From: Mesorhizobium sp. 113-3-3
Lineage (GTDB): Bacteria; Pseudomonadota; Alphaproteobacteria; Rhizobiales; Rhizobiaceae
Reading direction: 5' to 3'
Length of the DNA stretch: 64,000 nt
NCBI RefSeq assembly: GCF_016756495.1
Contig: NZ_AP023243.1
Coordinates: 5,646,501 to 5,710,500 of the forward strand
Shown: one piece after another, positions 52,469 through 60,829 of the stretch
How the letters are laid out: each line of letters begins with the position of its first letter
Numbering within the stretch: the stretch's first letter is position 1
Notes under the pieces: model-generated
The model's database searches: none
Seen by the model: only the letters and a program-made list of their open reading frames with translations
What the model was told of the DNA's origin: nothing
Program-made: the position numbers and the translations under genes

Positions 52469-53677
52469 TCAGCGCTTGTCCCAGGCCGGCGCCGGCTTGT
52501 AGGTCCAGTTGCCGTCCGGGAAGATCAGCTGATGCTTGCCTTGCCACCATTGCGTGGCGACGCTGGGGATCAGCGCAAAGCCGGTCTGGTCGAATTTGAG
52601 ATCGCCGACCACCGTGTCCTTGAACTCCTGGCCGAAGATCGCGTCGTGGATCGCGCCGGCATCGGTCGAGCCCGCCTTCTCGATCGCCTGCGCCAGCACC
52701 TGCGCATTGGCGTAGAAGGCGCCGACGGTGACGGAGTCCTTCTTGAACTCGGCCTCATAGCGGTCGCCGAGCTCCTTGGCGCCGTGGTAGGGATAGCTCG
52801 ACGACCAGAAGCCGTCGGTCAGGATGTAGTCGGAATCCGCCCCGAGTGCTTCGTGGAACTCGCCCGTCCAGGTGCCTTTCCAGCCATGCAGGTAAGGCAC
52901 GGAGAAGCCGAGCTCCTTCATCTGGCGTAGCAGCGTCACCGTATCGGCCGGCGAGCCGAACACCAGCATGGCATCGACATTGGCGGCCTTGAGCTTGGTG
53001 ATCAGCGCCGAATAGTCGGTGGCGCCGATCGCCCAGGGATCGTCGACGGCAAAGGTGTAGCCGTATTTCTTGGCCGCCGCCTCGAAGGCGCCGCCAAAGC
53101 CCTTGCCGTCGGGCGAATCCTCGGAGACCAGCGCCGGGTTCTTCGGCTTCTCATTGGCCGGCAGCTTGTCCCAGATCTCGAACGGTACTTCGGCGCCCGG
53201 CCCCGGATGGAAGAAGAACAAGGCGGAGTATTTCAGCTTCAGCGGCTGCCATTCGAACGGAAAGGCCGTCGTGATCATGTAGAATTTTTTATACTTCTCG
53301 GCGACGATGGCGCCGGCAATGTTCATCGGCCCCGAATGGGTCGACAGCAGCGCATCGACCTTCTGCACCTTGATCAGGTTTTCCAGCGCCGACGCCACCT
53401 TGCCTTCCGAGCTTTCGTCGTCGGCGACGACGAGGCGCACCGGCAGCTTCTTGCCGGCCGACTTCACCATGATGCCGCCGGCCTTGTTGATGTCGGCCAC
53501 CGCTTGCTCATAGGCCCATTTCTGTTCCTTGCCGTCACCGGCCAGCGGCCCGGTCAAGGAGATCGGCGCGCCGATGACGATCTCGGTGTCGCCGGCATTC
53601 GCCAGGCTGGTGTCGCCAAGCGCAATCGCGCTTGTCAGGGCCAGGCCCGCCAGCATAGCCTTCAGACTGTTTCCCAT
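52469..53677 (-). CDS. Branched-chain amino acid-type ABC transporter binding protein (Peripla_BP_6)
   Basis: This 402-residue periplasmic protein has a signal peptide of about 28 residues ending ANA-GDTEIV. It opens with IVIGAPISLTGPLAGDGKEQ (20 residues) of the Leu/amide-binding type, and later has LLSTHSGPMNIAGAIVAEKY (20 residues) and DAMLVFGSPADTV. GGAGGATGAA precedes the ATG at 53677; sequence upstream in the frame is antisense-like overlap with the NTF2-like gene. The ligand pocket differs from true LivJ, and its place after the SDR-MoaF-NTF2-like genes suggests an amine or aromatic ligand. Confidence 0.9.
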   Translation of the reverse strand: MGNSLKAMLAGLALTSAIALGDTSLANAGDTEIVIGAPISLTGPLAGDGKEQKWAYEQAVADINKAGGIMVKSAGKKLPVRLVVADDESSEGKVASALENLIKVQKVDALLSTHSGPMNIAGAIVAEKYKKFYMITTAFPFEWQPLKLKYSALFFFHPGPGAEVPFEIWDKLPANEKPKNPALVSEDSPDGKGFGGAFEAAAKKYGYTFAVDDPWAIGATDYSALITKLKAANVDAMLVFGSPADTVTLLRQMKELGFSVPYLHGWKGTWTGEFHEALGADSDYILTDGFWSSSYPYHGAKELGDRYEAEFKKDSVTVGAFYANAQVLAQAIEKAGSTDAGAIHDAIFGQEFKDTVVGDLKFDQTGFALIPSVATQWWQGKHQLIFPDGNWTYKPAPAWDKR

Positions 53678-53733
53678 TTCATCCTCCCAGGTTTTTCGAT
53701 CGGGCGGACACGGTCGTGCCCGGCCGCATGCCC

Positions 53734-54123
53734 TCAGACCGTCGCTGCCGCGACCAGGCTGGTGTCGGTGAACTGCTCGAAACTGAGCGCCTTGCCGTCC
53801 TCCATCTCCCAGACATGGACGACGCGCGCCGACATCGGCTTGCCGGTCTTTTTGTGGACACCCGAATAGGTACCGATGCCGACGATGGTGGTGCCGCCAT
53901 CGACGAGCTTTTCGAGCTTCAGGGCGTAGCCGTCCCACTCCTCGCCGATGCGCTTGAAGACGCCTTCGATGATGGCGTCGGGGCCGACATAGGTGCCGGC
54001 ATAGGGAAAGCCGGCCATCTCGGTCCAGGCGGTGCGGCTGGTGACCGGCGCCATCATCGCCGCCAAATCCTTGGCGTCGGAGCCGGCATAGTGCGCCTTG
54101 ATCGCTTCGTAATTCTTATTCAT
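53734..54123 (-). CDS. NTF2-like/SnoaL-like protein
   Basis: This 129-residue single-domain protein has the cone-shaped NTF2 fold signature: HYAGSDAKDLAAMMAP at the start, FPYAGTYVGPDAI, then VVHVWEMEDGKALSFEQFTD (20 residues). Family members are small isomerases, cyclases, dehydratases or ligand binders, so the reaction cannot be named. It lies 18 bases after the MoaF-like gene and before the importer genes, and probably takes part in the same pathway. Confidence 0.85.
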   Translation of the reverse strand: MNKNYEAIKAHYAGSDAKDLAAMMAPVTSRTAWTEMAGFPYAGTYVGPDAIIEGVFKRIGEEWDGYALKLEKLVDGGTTIVGIGTYSGVHKKTGKPMSARVVHVWEMEDGKALSFEQFTDTSLVAAATV

Positions 54124-54141
54124 GGCATTCCCCCCACTCGG

Positions 54142-54936
54142 TCAGACCGGCGCCTTGTCCTTGTCGTAGGCGGTTCTCGATTTCTTCTCGATACGGGCGC
54201 CGGCCGGCTTGTTCTCGATCTTGCCCTGGCTGGTCACGCCGAGGAATTTCCCCGTCGAGCGCATGACGTCCCAATTGTAGAAGAACAGCGAAGCGACCGG
54301 GATGATGAACTCGCGGAAGCCGAACACATATTGGTTCTCGGCGAACTTCCAGGTCGTCGCCAGGTCGACATCGCCATGGCCGCGCTGGATGCCGACGAGG
54401 TTCTGCCAGGCATAGCGCTCGGAAGAGAGATAGATGTGCTCGTAGACGTGATTGGGGCTGTATGTGTAGTGCGCGGTAAGCCCGATCAGGTCGCGGGTCG
54501 GTGCCGGCGCGATGCCGCCAGGCGCCACGCTGGGATCGCCAAGCACGCCGGCCGACCAGGTCTGCGCCACGCGCGGCTCGCCGGGCGCCTCGCCGGCTTC
54601 ACGCACCCGTTCGCGCACCGACAGCACGCGGCGCGTGCTGGTGTTGACGATGAAGGCCTCGTCTTCCGTTGGCCGAGCCGAGAAGATCATGTTGATGAAG
54701 AACACGTTGGAGGCGACTTCCAGCGCCTCGTACCAGTCGGCGCCCGCCTCGCTGCCTTCGCTCCACGCCACCGTGTCGAGCGATGTGAAGGCGAGGTCGA
54801 TGGTGCGGCCGGTGTCGAGCGTGACCTTGAAGGTCTGGCCGCGCAGCGCATCCGTTGTCGCCAGCCGGTTGGTGGCGATGCCGGCGGCGAAATCGTCAAA
54901 ATGCTTCCAATCCGCCGGTCTGTTCTGGTCGGTCAT
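54142..54936 (-). CDS. MoaF-like protein (lipocalin-like fold)
   Basis: This 264-residue protein appears homologous to MoaF, a two-part calycin-like protein encoded with an SDR gene (moaE) in the Klebsiella monoamine regulon. The name has also been attached to molybdenum cofactor synthesis in databases, without support that I know of. Visible features include GQTFKVTLDTGRTIDLAFTS (20 residues), the central TAHYTYSPNHVYEHIYLSSE (20 residues) and FGFREFIIPVASLFFYNW. ATG 54936 has GGAGAG upstream. The SDR gene directly before it reproduces the moaE-moaF order. Family assignment is from memory of conserved segments and should be checked by profile search. Confidence 0.7.
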   Translation of the reverse strand: MTDQNRPADWKHFDDFAAGIATNRLATTDALRGQTFKVTLDTGRTIDLAFTSLDTVAWSEGSEAGADWYEALEVASNVFFINMIFSARPTEDEAFIVNTSTRRVLSVRERVREAGEAPGEPRVAQTWSAGVLGDPSVAPGGIAPAPTRDLIGLTAHYTYSPNHVYEHIYLSSERYAWQNLVGIQRGHGDVDLATTWKFAENQYVFGFREFIIPVASLFFYNWDVMRSTGKFLGVTSQGKIENKPAGARIEKKSRTAYDKDKAPV

Positions 54937-54969
54937 CGCACTCTCCACATCAATCGACAAAGGCCCCAA

Positions 54970-55758
54970 TCAATCCACGAAAGCCAACGTCGGCAGGTCG
55001 ACAACGGTGGCGCCGCCATCGACCGTCAGGATCGATCCGTTCATCATCGCCGCCTCGCTCGAGGCGACGAAGCAGATGACGTTGGACACTTCTTCCGGTG
55101 CCGCCGGCCGGCCAAGCGGTACGTCCTTGGTGACCAGCCGGTAGGCCTCCTCGATCGAGCCAAGCCCGTGCTTCTCGACGATCACCTCCATCTGCTCGTC
55201 GGCCATGTCGGTCGACACCCAGCCCGGGCAGATGATGTTGGTGCGCACGCCCTTGCGGCCATAGTCGCGCGCCAGCGATTTGCCGAAGCCGATGCAAGCA
55301 TGTTTCATGGTGACATAACCGGCCGCGTCTGGCCCAGCGAACAGGCCGGCGATCGAGGCGACAACGACGATATTGCCCTTTTGCGCAATGAGATCCGGCA
55401 GGCATTCGCGGGCGCAGACGAAGGCGGTGTCGAGATTGGTCCGCATCGCCAGGCTCCAGGTCTCGTCGCTCATCGAAATGGTCGGGCCGACGCCATGGCC
55501 GCCGGCATTGGCGACAAGGATATCGACCGGTCCGATCTTGTCGTGGACCTCGGCGAGTGCGGCGCGCACCGCTTGCGGATCGGCTGCATCGCCCTGCACC
55601 ACCAGCCCGCCAATGTCTTTGGTCACGGCTTCCAGCGGCTCGCGCCGCCGGCCCATCAGCACCACTCTGGCGCCGTCCGCCGCCATGCGCCTGGCGACCG
55701 CCGCACCGATGCCGGTGCCGCCGCCGGTGATGAAGGCCGTCTTTCCCGAAAATCGCAT
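54970..55758 (-). CDS. Short-chain dehydrogenase/reductase
   Basis: This 262-residue NAD(P)-dependent enzyme has the glycine motif TGGGTGIG, NAGG, catalytic Ser in VVVASIAG and the YVTMK Tyr-Lys pair. PGWVSTDMADEQ and the C-terminal NGSILTVDGG turn are also present. It would oxidise or reduce a hydroxyl or keto group on the imported compound. It heads the eight-gene leftward unit that continues with MoaF, NTF2-like and importer genes. ATG 55758 is chosen because upstream in-frame sequence runs through intergenic repeats. Confidence 0.93.
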   Translation of the reverse strand: MRFSGKTAFITGGGTGIGAAVARRMAADGARVVLMGRRREPLEAVTKDIGGLVVQGDAADPQAVRAALAEVHDKIGPVDILVANAGGHGVGPTISMSDETWSLAMRTNLDTAFVCARECLPDLIAQKGNIVVVASIAGLFAGPDAAGYVTMKHACIGFGKSLARDYGRKGVRTNIICPGWVSTDMADEQMEVIVEKHGLGSIEEAYRLVTKDVPLGRPAAPEEVSNVICFVASSEAAMMNGSILTVDGGATVVDLPTLAFVD

Positions 55759-55833
55759 GGTTCCATCCCGATTGCTGAGCGCGCCGGCTGAGCGCCGATC
55801 TTCGCTGGGGATAGTGCGGCATCCCCGATTTCT

Positions 55834-55876
55834 CGTCTTGTCCGAGCGGGAACTTTGTTTTGACTGAGCGCGCACT
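55834..55876 (+). repeat. Dispersed intergenic repeat, family 2, copy 1
   Basis: The 30-base-plus core beginning CGTCTTGTCCGAGCGGGAAC is found here and again at 57616-57658 in the same orientation, differing only by a base or two near the right end. Both copies lie upstream of gene starts and outside coding sequence. I know of similar words being common between genes in rhizobia, but the element name is not certain. Confidence 0.7.
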
Positions 55877-55940
55877 TCGCGCCTTCCTGGCGGAGTGCCG
55901 CGCGACCTTTCGATCGCGCGGCGCCCGCCACACCCCCGCA

Positions 55941-55990
55941 AGAGCAATTCCAGGAAAAGTGTGAAGCGGTTTTCCGTCCGGAATTGCGTC
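55941..55990. repeat. Palindromic intergenic repeat module B, copy 2
   Basis: GCAATTCC (55944-55951) and GGAATTGC (55980-55987) bound a 44-base module. It is the reverse complement of 15272-15314 except for one extra base. Module A of the first copy is absent here. It lies between the YceI-like gene stop and the SDR start region, 65 bases from a copy of repeat family 2. Confidence 0.8.
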
Positions 55991-56007
55991 AAGGCAAAGA
56001 GGTCGGC

Positions 56008-56589
56008 CTATTTCTTGACTGCCTCGAGATCGATGACGATGTCGACATCCGGGCCGAGGCCGAAGCCGGCGGCGGCCTTGGCCATCGGGAAGTCGGCGGT
56101 GCTGACCTTGCCGGTGGCGGTGAACGCCGCCTTGGTCAGCGTCGCATCCCAGGGCGCCGGCGCTTCGTTGACCAGCGTCACGTCGAGCGTGATCTCCTTG
56201 GACACACCGCTGATGGTGAGGTTGCCGGTGACCTTGCCGGTCTTGTCGCTGACCTTCTCGACCTTGGTGCTTTCAAACGAGATCGCCGGGAATTCGGCGG
56301 CGTTGAAGAAGTCAGGGCCTTTCAGATCGCTGTCGCGCTGGTCATAGGCGGTGTCCACCGAGCTGACATCGAGCTCGGCCTTGACGCTGCTCTTCGACGG
56401 ATCGGCCTTGTCCATCACGATGGCCCCCTTCACCGCGTCGAACTGGCCATGCGCGGTGCCATAGATGCCATGCTTGATGGTGAAGGTGACCCAGGCGTGC
56501 TGGCCGTCGATCTCGTAATTCTCGGCATAAGCAGCCGATGCGAAGGCGCACATCGAGGCTAAGGCAAGTGCGGCCGTCAGTTTTCTCAT
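56008..56589 (-). CDS. YceI-family periplasmic lipocalin-like protein
   Basis: This 193-residue protein has a signal peptide of about 22 residues (AALALASMCAFASAAYA core, cleavage before ENYEID). The YceI barrel follows, with HAWVTFTIKHGIYGTAHGQF (20 residues), the DSDLKGPDFFNAAEFPAISF stretch (20 residues) and GNLTISGVSKEITLDVTL. YceI proteins bind polyisoprenoid-like lipids or quinone-type ligands in the periplasm, and some are linked to acid or osmotic stress. The membrane-protein gene immediately before it on the same strand may be co-transcribed. Confidence 0.93.
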   Translation of the reverse strand: MRKLTAALALASMCAFASAAYAENYEIDGQHAWVTFTIKHGIYGTAHGQFDAVKGAIVMDKADPSKSSVKAELDVSSVDTAYDQRDSDLKGPDFFNAAEFPAISFESTKVEKVSDKTGKVTGNLTISGVSKEITLDVTLVNEAPAPWDATLTKAAFTATGKVSTADFPMAKAAAGFGLGPDVDIVIDLEAVKK

Positions 56590-56630
56590 TGTCACATCAG
56601 TCTCCCCATTCTTGGTTGTCATTCCCTGGC

Positions 56631-57506
56631 TCAGGAAAAGCCAAGCGCGGCTCCATGCGGCGCAAACAGGAGCGCCGTCAGGATCGCCAGTATCGCCGGG
56701 ATGGCGATCAGCAGACCGGCAACCAGCGGCCGCAACGGCCGGGCGTCGGGAACAAAGCCCCGCAGCGGGCCGGGCACGAGCACAGCCACGGCGAGCGGCA
56801 AGGGCGAAAGCATGAGCGCGACCGGGTTCGCCTTCGGCGCCAGCAACGCCACCTGGATCAGCACCGTGGTGGCGGCAAAGACGAGGATCACCTCGGTGCC
56901 CTTGCTCCAGGCAGTGGCCGACCCGCCACGCATCACGGCGATATACTGGACGAGACACCAGCCGCCGCCGAGCGCGGCGAGCGATCCCAGCAATTGCCCG
57001 GTGACAATCGAGGCGCCGAGCACAGAGATGATGGCGCCGGCCGCGCACATCGCGAGCATCGCCGCCGGCATCAGGAACGGCTCCTCGGCCGGAGGCGACG
57101 ACGAAGTGCGCAACGACAACAGCAGCGCTGCGCCGGCGATTGCCAGCAGGCTGGCGATAAGGGCCGCCATCATCTGCAGGTCGAGTGCACCGCCGGCGAT
57201 ACGGCGCCAGCCGAGCCACAGCAGCGCGGCCGCAAGGGCGGCGGCGACAAGATTGCCCGCGACGTCAGCGCCGAGCAGGCGCTCGGGCAACAAGCCCGCG
57301 ACAATCCCGGCAAAGCCGAGATAGATCAGCTTCTGGCTGGCGGCGACCGGCGGCACCACCGGCGGGCCAAGCGTGTCCCAGTAGAAGAACAGCAGCAGGG
57401 CGGCCGCCACCAGCGAAAGCACGGGCGAGGACGGCGGCAGGGCAAGCCGCGCCAGCAGCGCCATCACCGCGCCGAGCACAAAGGGCAGTGCCGCCGTGGT
57501 GACCAT
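56631..57506 (-). CDS. Polytopic membrane protein of unknown function
   Basis: This protein of about 291 residues is dominated by Ala/Leu-rich helices, roughly nine or ten of them, for example FVLGAVMALLARLALP at the start and LLIAIPAILAILTALL near the end. I do not recognise the family. The ATG at 57506 is used here. A TTG at 57530 with AAGAGG upstream would add eight residues; the much longer open frame is antisense to the aldehyde dehydrogenase gene and is rejected. It sits 41 bases before the YceI-like gene. Confidence 0.7.
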   Translation of the reverse strand: MVTTAALPFVLGAVMALLARLALPPSSPVLSLVAAALLLFFYWDTLGPPVVPPVAASQKLIYLGFAGIVAGLLPERLLGADVAGNLVAAALAAALLWLGWRRIAGGALDLQMMAALIASLLAIAGAALLLSLRTSSSPPAEEPFLMPAAMLAMCAAGAIISVLGASIVTGQLLGSLAALGGGWCLVQYIAVMRGGSATAWSKGTEVILVFAATTVLIQVALLAPKANPVALMLSPLPLAVAVLVPGPLRGFVPDARPLRPLVAGLLIAIPAILAILTALLFAPHGAALGFS

Positions 57507-57615
57507 CGGATTGCCCAGCAATGCGCTCAATGGCCGACACCTCTTTGACACCTGGCAGGCTCGCGCAAAACGCGCGGCGTGATGCGACCTTGATCTTGGC
57601 CAACCGATCGCGAAG

Positions 57616-57658
57616 CGTCTTGTCCGAGCGGGAACTTTGTTTTGACTGAGAGCGCACT
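57616..57658 (+). repeat. Dispersed intergenic repeat, family 2, copy 2
   Basis: This is the same element as at 55834-55876, in the same orientation, with one inserted base near the right end. It lies in the divergent gap between the membrane-protein gene and the aldehyde dehydrogenase gene. The rest of that 232-base gap shows no other clear signal. Confidence 0.7.
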
Positions 57659-57738
57659 CGTGCCGCTTCGGCTTGAAGCTGGTCGATAGGCTCCATAACC
57701 CTCGGCACAACTTTTCATCAGCAATCGAGGAGGATGGC

Positions 57739-59241
57739 GTGAACGAGAGAATTGTGCCGCCGATCAGCGCCGCCGCTGCCGCTTTCCTGGCGCGTTCGCA
57801 TCGGCCCTTCATCGATGGCCGTTTCGTCGACGGGCTTTCCGGCGAAGGCCTCGCTGTCGATGACTCCGCCTCCGGCGAGATCGTCGCCCGCGTCCCCGAA
57901 AGCGGCCCCGAGCTTGTTGACCAGGCGGTGCGCGCGGCACGTGCCGCGCTTGAAGGGCCCTGGGCCTCGATGCGGCCGGTCGACCGCCAGAAGCTGATGC
58001 TGAAGCTCGCCGATGCAGTCGAGGCCGACGCCGATCTTCTCGCTGAAATCGAAAGCATCGAGAACGGCAAATCGCTCGGCGTCGCCCGCATGCTGAGCGC
58101 CGGCGGCACCGTCGACTGGCTGCGCTACTATGCCGGCTGGGCGACCAAGATCGAGGGCTCGACCTTCCAGGTCTCCATTCCCGTGCCGCCCGGCGCCAGG
58201 CACCAGGCGATGACGGTGATGGAACCGGTCGGCGTCGTCGGCGCCATCGTGCCGTGGAATTTCCCGCTGCTGATCGGCATGTGGAAGATCGCGCCGGCGC
58301 TGGCCTGCGGCTGCACCGTGGTGCTGAAGCCGCCGCAGGAAACCCCGCTCGGCCTGCTGAGGCTCGCCGAACTGATCGAAGTGGTCGGCTTCCCACCCGG
58401 CGTCGTCAACATCGTCACTGGCAGCGGCGCGATCACCGGCGAAGCGCTGATCCGCCATCCCGGCATCGACAAGCTGACCTTCACCGGCTCGACTGAGGTG
58501 GGCAAACGCGTCGGCCACGCCGCGGTCGACCGCGTCGCCCGCTTCACGCTGGAGCTGGGCTCGAAATCGCCGATGATCCTGCTCGCCGACATGGAGGAAG
58601 GCATCGAGCCGCTGGTTGCCGGCCTCGGCATGTTCTTCAACCAGGGCCAGGTCTGCACCGCGGCCTCGCGGCTGCTCATCGAAAAATCCATGTACGACCG
58701 CACGCTGTCGCGGCTGGCCGAGATCGCCGACAGCATGACGCTGGGGGCCGGCCGAGACGCTGGGGCTGAGATCAACCCGCTTGTCTCGGCCAAGCATCGA
58801 AAAAGCGTCGAGGGCTTTGTCGAGCGTGGCCTCGCCGCCGGCGGCGAGCGTATCAGCGGCGCGCGGGCGGTGCCGGCCAGGGGTCACTATGTGGCGCCGA
58901 CCATCCTGCACAATGTCCGGCCCGACATGGAGATCGTGCGCGAGGAGGTGTTCGGGCCGGTGGTAGCGGCGATGCCGGTCGCCGATCTCGACGAGGCGAT
59001 CCGTATCGCCAACGACACGCGCTACGGCCTGTCGGCCTCGATCTGGACCCGCGACATGGGCAAGGCAATGACCGCCATCCACGGCCTCAAGGCCGGCACG
59101 GTGTGGGTCAATTCGCACAACACGCTCGACCCTGCGGCACCCTTCGGCGGCTTCAAGCAGTCCGGCATCGGCCGCGAGCATGGCCGCGCCGCGATCGACG
59201 GCTATCTCGAGACCAAGACCGTCATCATGCGCTACGCCTGA
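57739..59241 (+). CDS. NAD(P)-dependent aldehyde dehydrogenase
   Basis: This 500-residue enzyme has nucleophile C306 in GQVCTAASR, base Glu in LELGSKSPM, VPWNFPLLIGMWK, the cofactor loop FTGSTEVGK and the conserved C-terminal PFGGFKQSGIGRE. GAGGAGG lies 5 bases before the GTG start; an open frame from 57673 lacks conservation. The GMC oxidoreductase gene follows one base after its stop, so the pair probably oxidises an alcohol to an aldehyde and then to an acid. It resembles betaine-aldehyde and aromatic/aliphatic aldehyde dehydrogenases about equally, so substrate is left open. Confidence 0.93.
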   Translation: MNERIVPPISAAAAAFLARSHRPFIDGRFVDGLSGEGLAVDDSASGEIVARVPESGPELVDQAVRAARAALEGPWASMRPVDRQKLMLKLADAVEADADLLAEIESIENGKSLGVARMLSAGGTVDWLRYYAGWATKIEGSTFQVSIPVPPGARHQAMTVMEPVGVVGAIVPWNFPLLIGMWKIAPALACGCTVVLKPPQETPLGLLRLAELIEVVGFPPGVVNIVTGSGAITGEALIRHPGIDKLTFTGSTEVGKRVGHAAVDRVARFTLELGSKSPMILLADMEEGIEPLVAGLGMFFNQGQVCTAASRLLIEKSMYDRTLSRLAEIADSMTLGAGRDAGAEINPLVSAKHRKSVEGFVERGLAAGGERISGARAVPARGHYVAPTILHNVRPDMEIVREEVFGPVVAAMPVADLDEAIRIANDTRYGLSASIWTRDMGKAMTAIHGLKAGTVWVNSHNTLDPAAPFGGFKQSGIGREHGRAAIDGYLETKTVIMRYA

Positions 59242-59242
59242 C

Positions 59243-60829
59243 ATGAGTGATGCGTACGACTATATCATCGCCGGCGCCGGTTCGGCCGGCTGCACGCTGG
59301 CCAACCGGCTGGTCAATGCGGGCAAGCGCGTGCTGGTGGTCGAGGCCGGCCCGGCCGACAACACACGCCTCATCGACATGCCCGCCACCTTCGCCAAGGT
59401 GATCGGCACGGCGCGCAGTTGGATCTACGAATCCGAGCCTGAACCCAGCGTCGGTGGACGCCGATTGCCGATCCCGCAAGGACGCACGCTGGGCGGCGGC
59501 TCGTCGATTAACGCCATGCTCTACATCAGAGGCCAGCCGCAGGATTATGATGGCTGGCGCGACCTTGGCTGCGACGGCTGGGGCTGGGACGAGGTGCTGC
59601 CGGTGTTCCGGCGGCTGGAGCGCAATGAGCGCCTTGCCGGCGAGCGCCACGGCACCAAGGGACCATTGCCGGTCTCCGACCCGCGCCACCGCCATCCACT
59701 GTCATTGGCCTTTGTGCAAGCCGCGCAGCAGGCAGGCTACCGTTACAATGACGACTTCAACGGCGTCGCGCAGGAAGGCGTCGGCTTCTACCAGACGACG
59801 ACCGCCAATGGCGAACGGCAGTCGGCGGCAAAGGTGTTCCTGCGGCCGCTGGCCGGCAACGCCAACCTCACCGTGGTCACCGATGCACTGGTCACCGGCG
59901 TCACCTTGGAAAACGGCGCGGCAAGCGGCCTGGCCTACACCTCCTCGGACGGGCACAACCACGCGGCGACGGCAAAGGCAGAAGTGATCCTCGCCGCCGG
60001 TGCACTGGCGACGCCCAAGCTGATGATGCTGTCAGGCCTGGGGCCGGCCGAACACCTGGCCGGGCTTGGCATTCCCGTCATCCGCGACATGCCCGCGGTC
60101 GGTTGCGACCTGCAGGACCACGTCGCCGCTCCCGTCTATGCGCTGACGCGCCAGCCGATCTCGCTGCTCGGGCAGGACGGTGGCCTAAAGGCGCTGCGCC
60201 ACGGCCTGCAGTACCTGATGTTCCGCACCGGCCTGCTCACCTCCAACGTCGTCGAGAGCGGGGGCTTCTTCGACACTGATGGCGACGGCCGGCCCGATAT
60301 CCAGTTCCACGTCCTGCCGGTGATGATCGAAAGCGCAGAACACGGCTCGATCGAGCGTCACGGCATGGAGTTGAACCCTTGTGTGCTGAGGCCGAAATCG
60401 CGCGGCTCGGTGCAGTTGCGCTCGCGCAATGCAAGCGATCCGATCCGCTTCACCACCGGCTTCCTCTCGCATGCCGACGATCTCGCTCTGCTGCTTGCCG
60501 GCATGAAGGTTGCGCGGACCATCCTGCGCCAGCCGGCGCTGCGTGAGGTCGTTGCCGAAGAGCTCGCGCCCGGCAATGCCGATGATCTCGGCGACGCGGC
60601 AATCGTCGACCACATCATCAGCCACGCCAAGACGGTCTACCATCCTTGCGGCACCTGCCGAATGGGAACAGATGGCCAGGCGGTGGTTGATCCGCAGCTT
60701 CGCGTGCGTGGCGTGCCGCGCCTGCGTGTCGCGGATGCTTCTATCATGCCGAGGCTGACCAGCGGCAACACCAACGCGCCGGCGATCATGATCGGCGACC
60801 GCTGCGCCGATTTTATTCTCGGCCAATGA
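59243..60829 (+). CDS. GMC-family oxidoreductase (choline/alcohol dehydrogenase-like)
   Basis: This 528-residue FAD enzyme has FAD motif IIAGAGSAGCTLANRL, signature 1 GRTLGGGSSINAMLYIRG, signature 2 GALATPKLMMLSGLG, catalytic His in YHPCGTCRMG and the final SGNTNAPAIMIGDR. The ATG is one base after the aldehyde dehydrogenase stop and lacks its own ribosome site, implying coupled translation. The pair is a two-step alcohol-to-acid module. In-frame sequence from 59180 lies inside the aldehyde dehydrogenase gene and is not used. Confidence 0.93.
   Translation: MSDAYDYIIAGAGSAGCTLANRLVNAGKRVLVVEAGPADNTRLIDMPATFAKVIGTARSWIYESEPEPSVGGRRLPIPQGRTLGGGSSINAMLYIRGQPQDYDGWRDLGCDGWGWDEVLPVFRRLERNERLAGERHGTKGPLPVSDPRHRHPLSLAFVQAAQQAGYRYNDDFNGVAQEGVGFYQTTTANGERQSAAKVFLRPLAGNANLTVVTDALVTGVTLENGAASGLAYTSSDGHNHAATAKAEVILAAGALATPKLMMLSGLGPAEHLAGLGIPVIRDMPAVGCDLQDHVAAPVYALTRQPISLLGQDGGLKALRHGLQYLMFRTGLLTSNVVESGGFFDTDGDGRPDIQFHVLPVMIESAEHGSIERHGMELNPCVLRPKSRGSVQLRSRNASDPIRFTTGFLSHADDLALLLAGMKVARTILRQPALREVVAEELAPGNADDLGDAAIVDHIISHAKTVYHPCGTCRMGTDGQAVVDPQLRVRGVPRLRVADASIMPRLTSGNTNAPAIMIGDRCADFILGQ

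Noticed and set aside
53716..55791. 691-codon forward open frame over the MoaF-like and SDR genes
   Set aside because: No recognisable domain, composition typical of an antisense frame, and it spans three well-supported reverse-strand genes.
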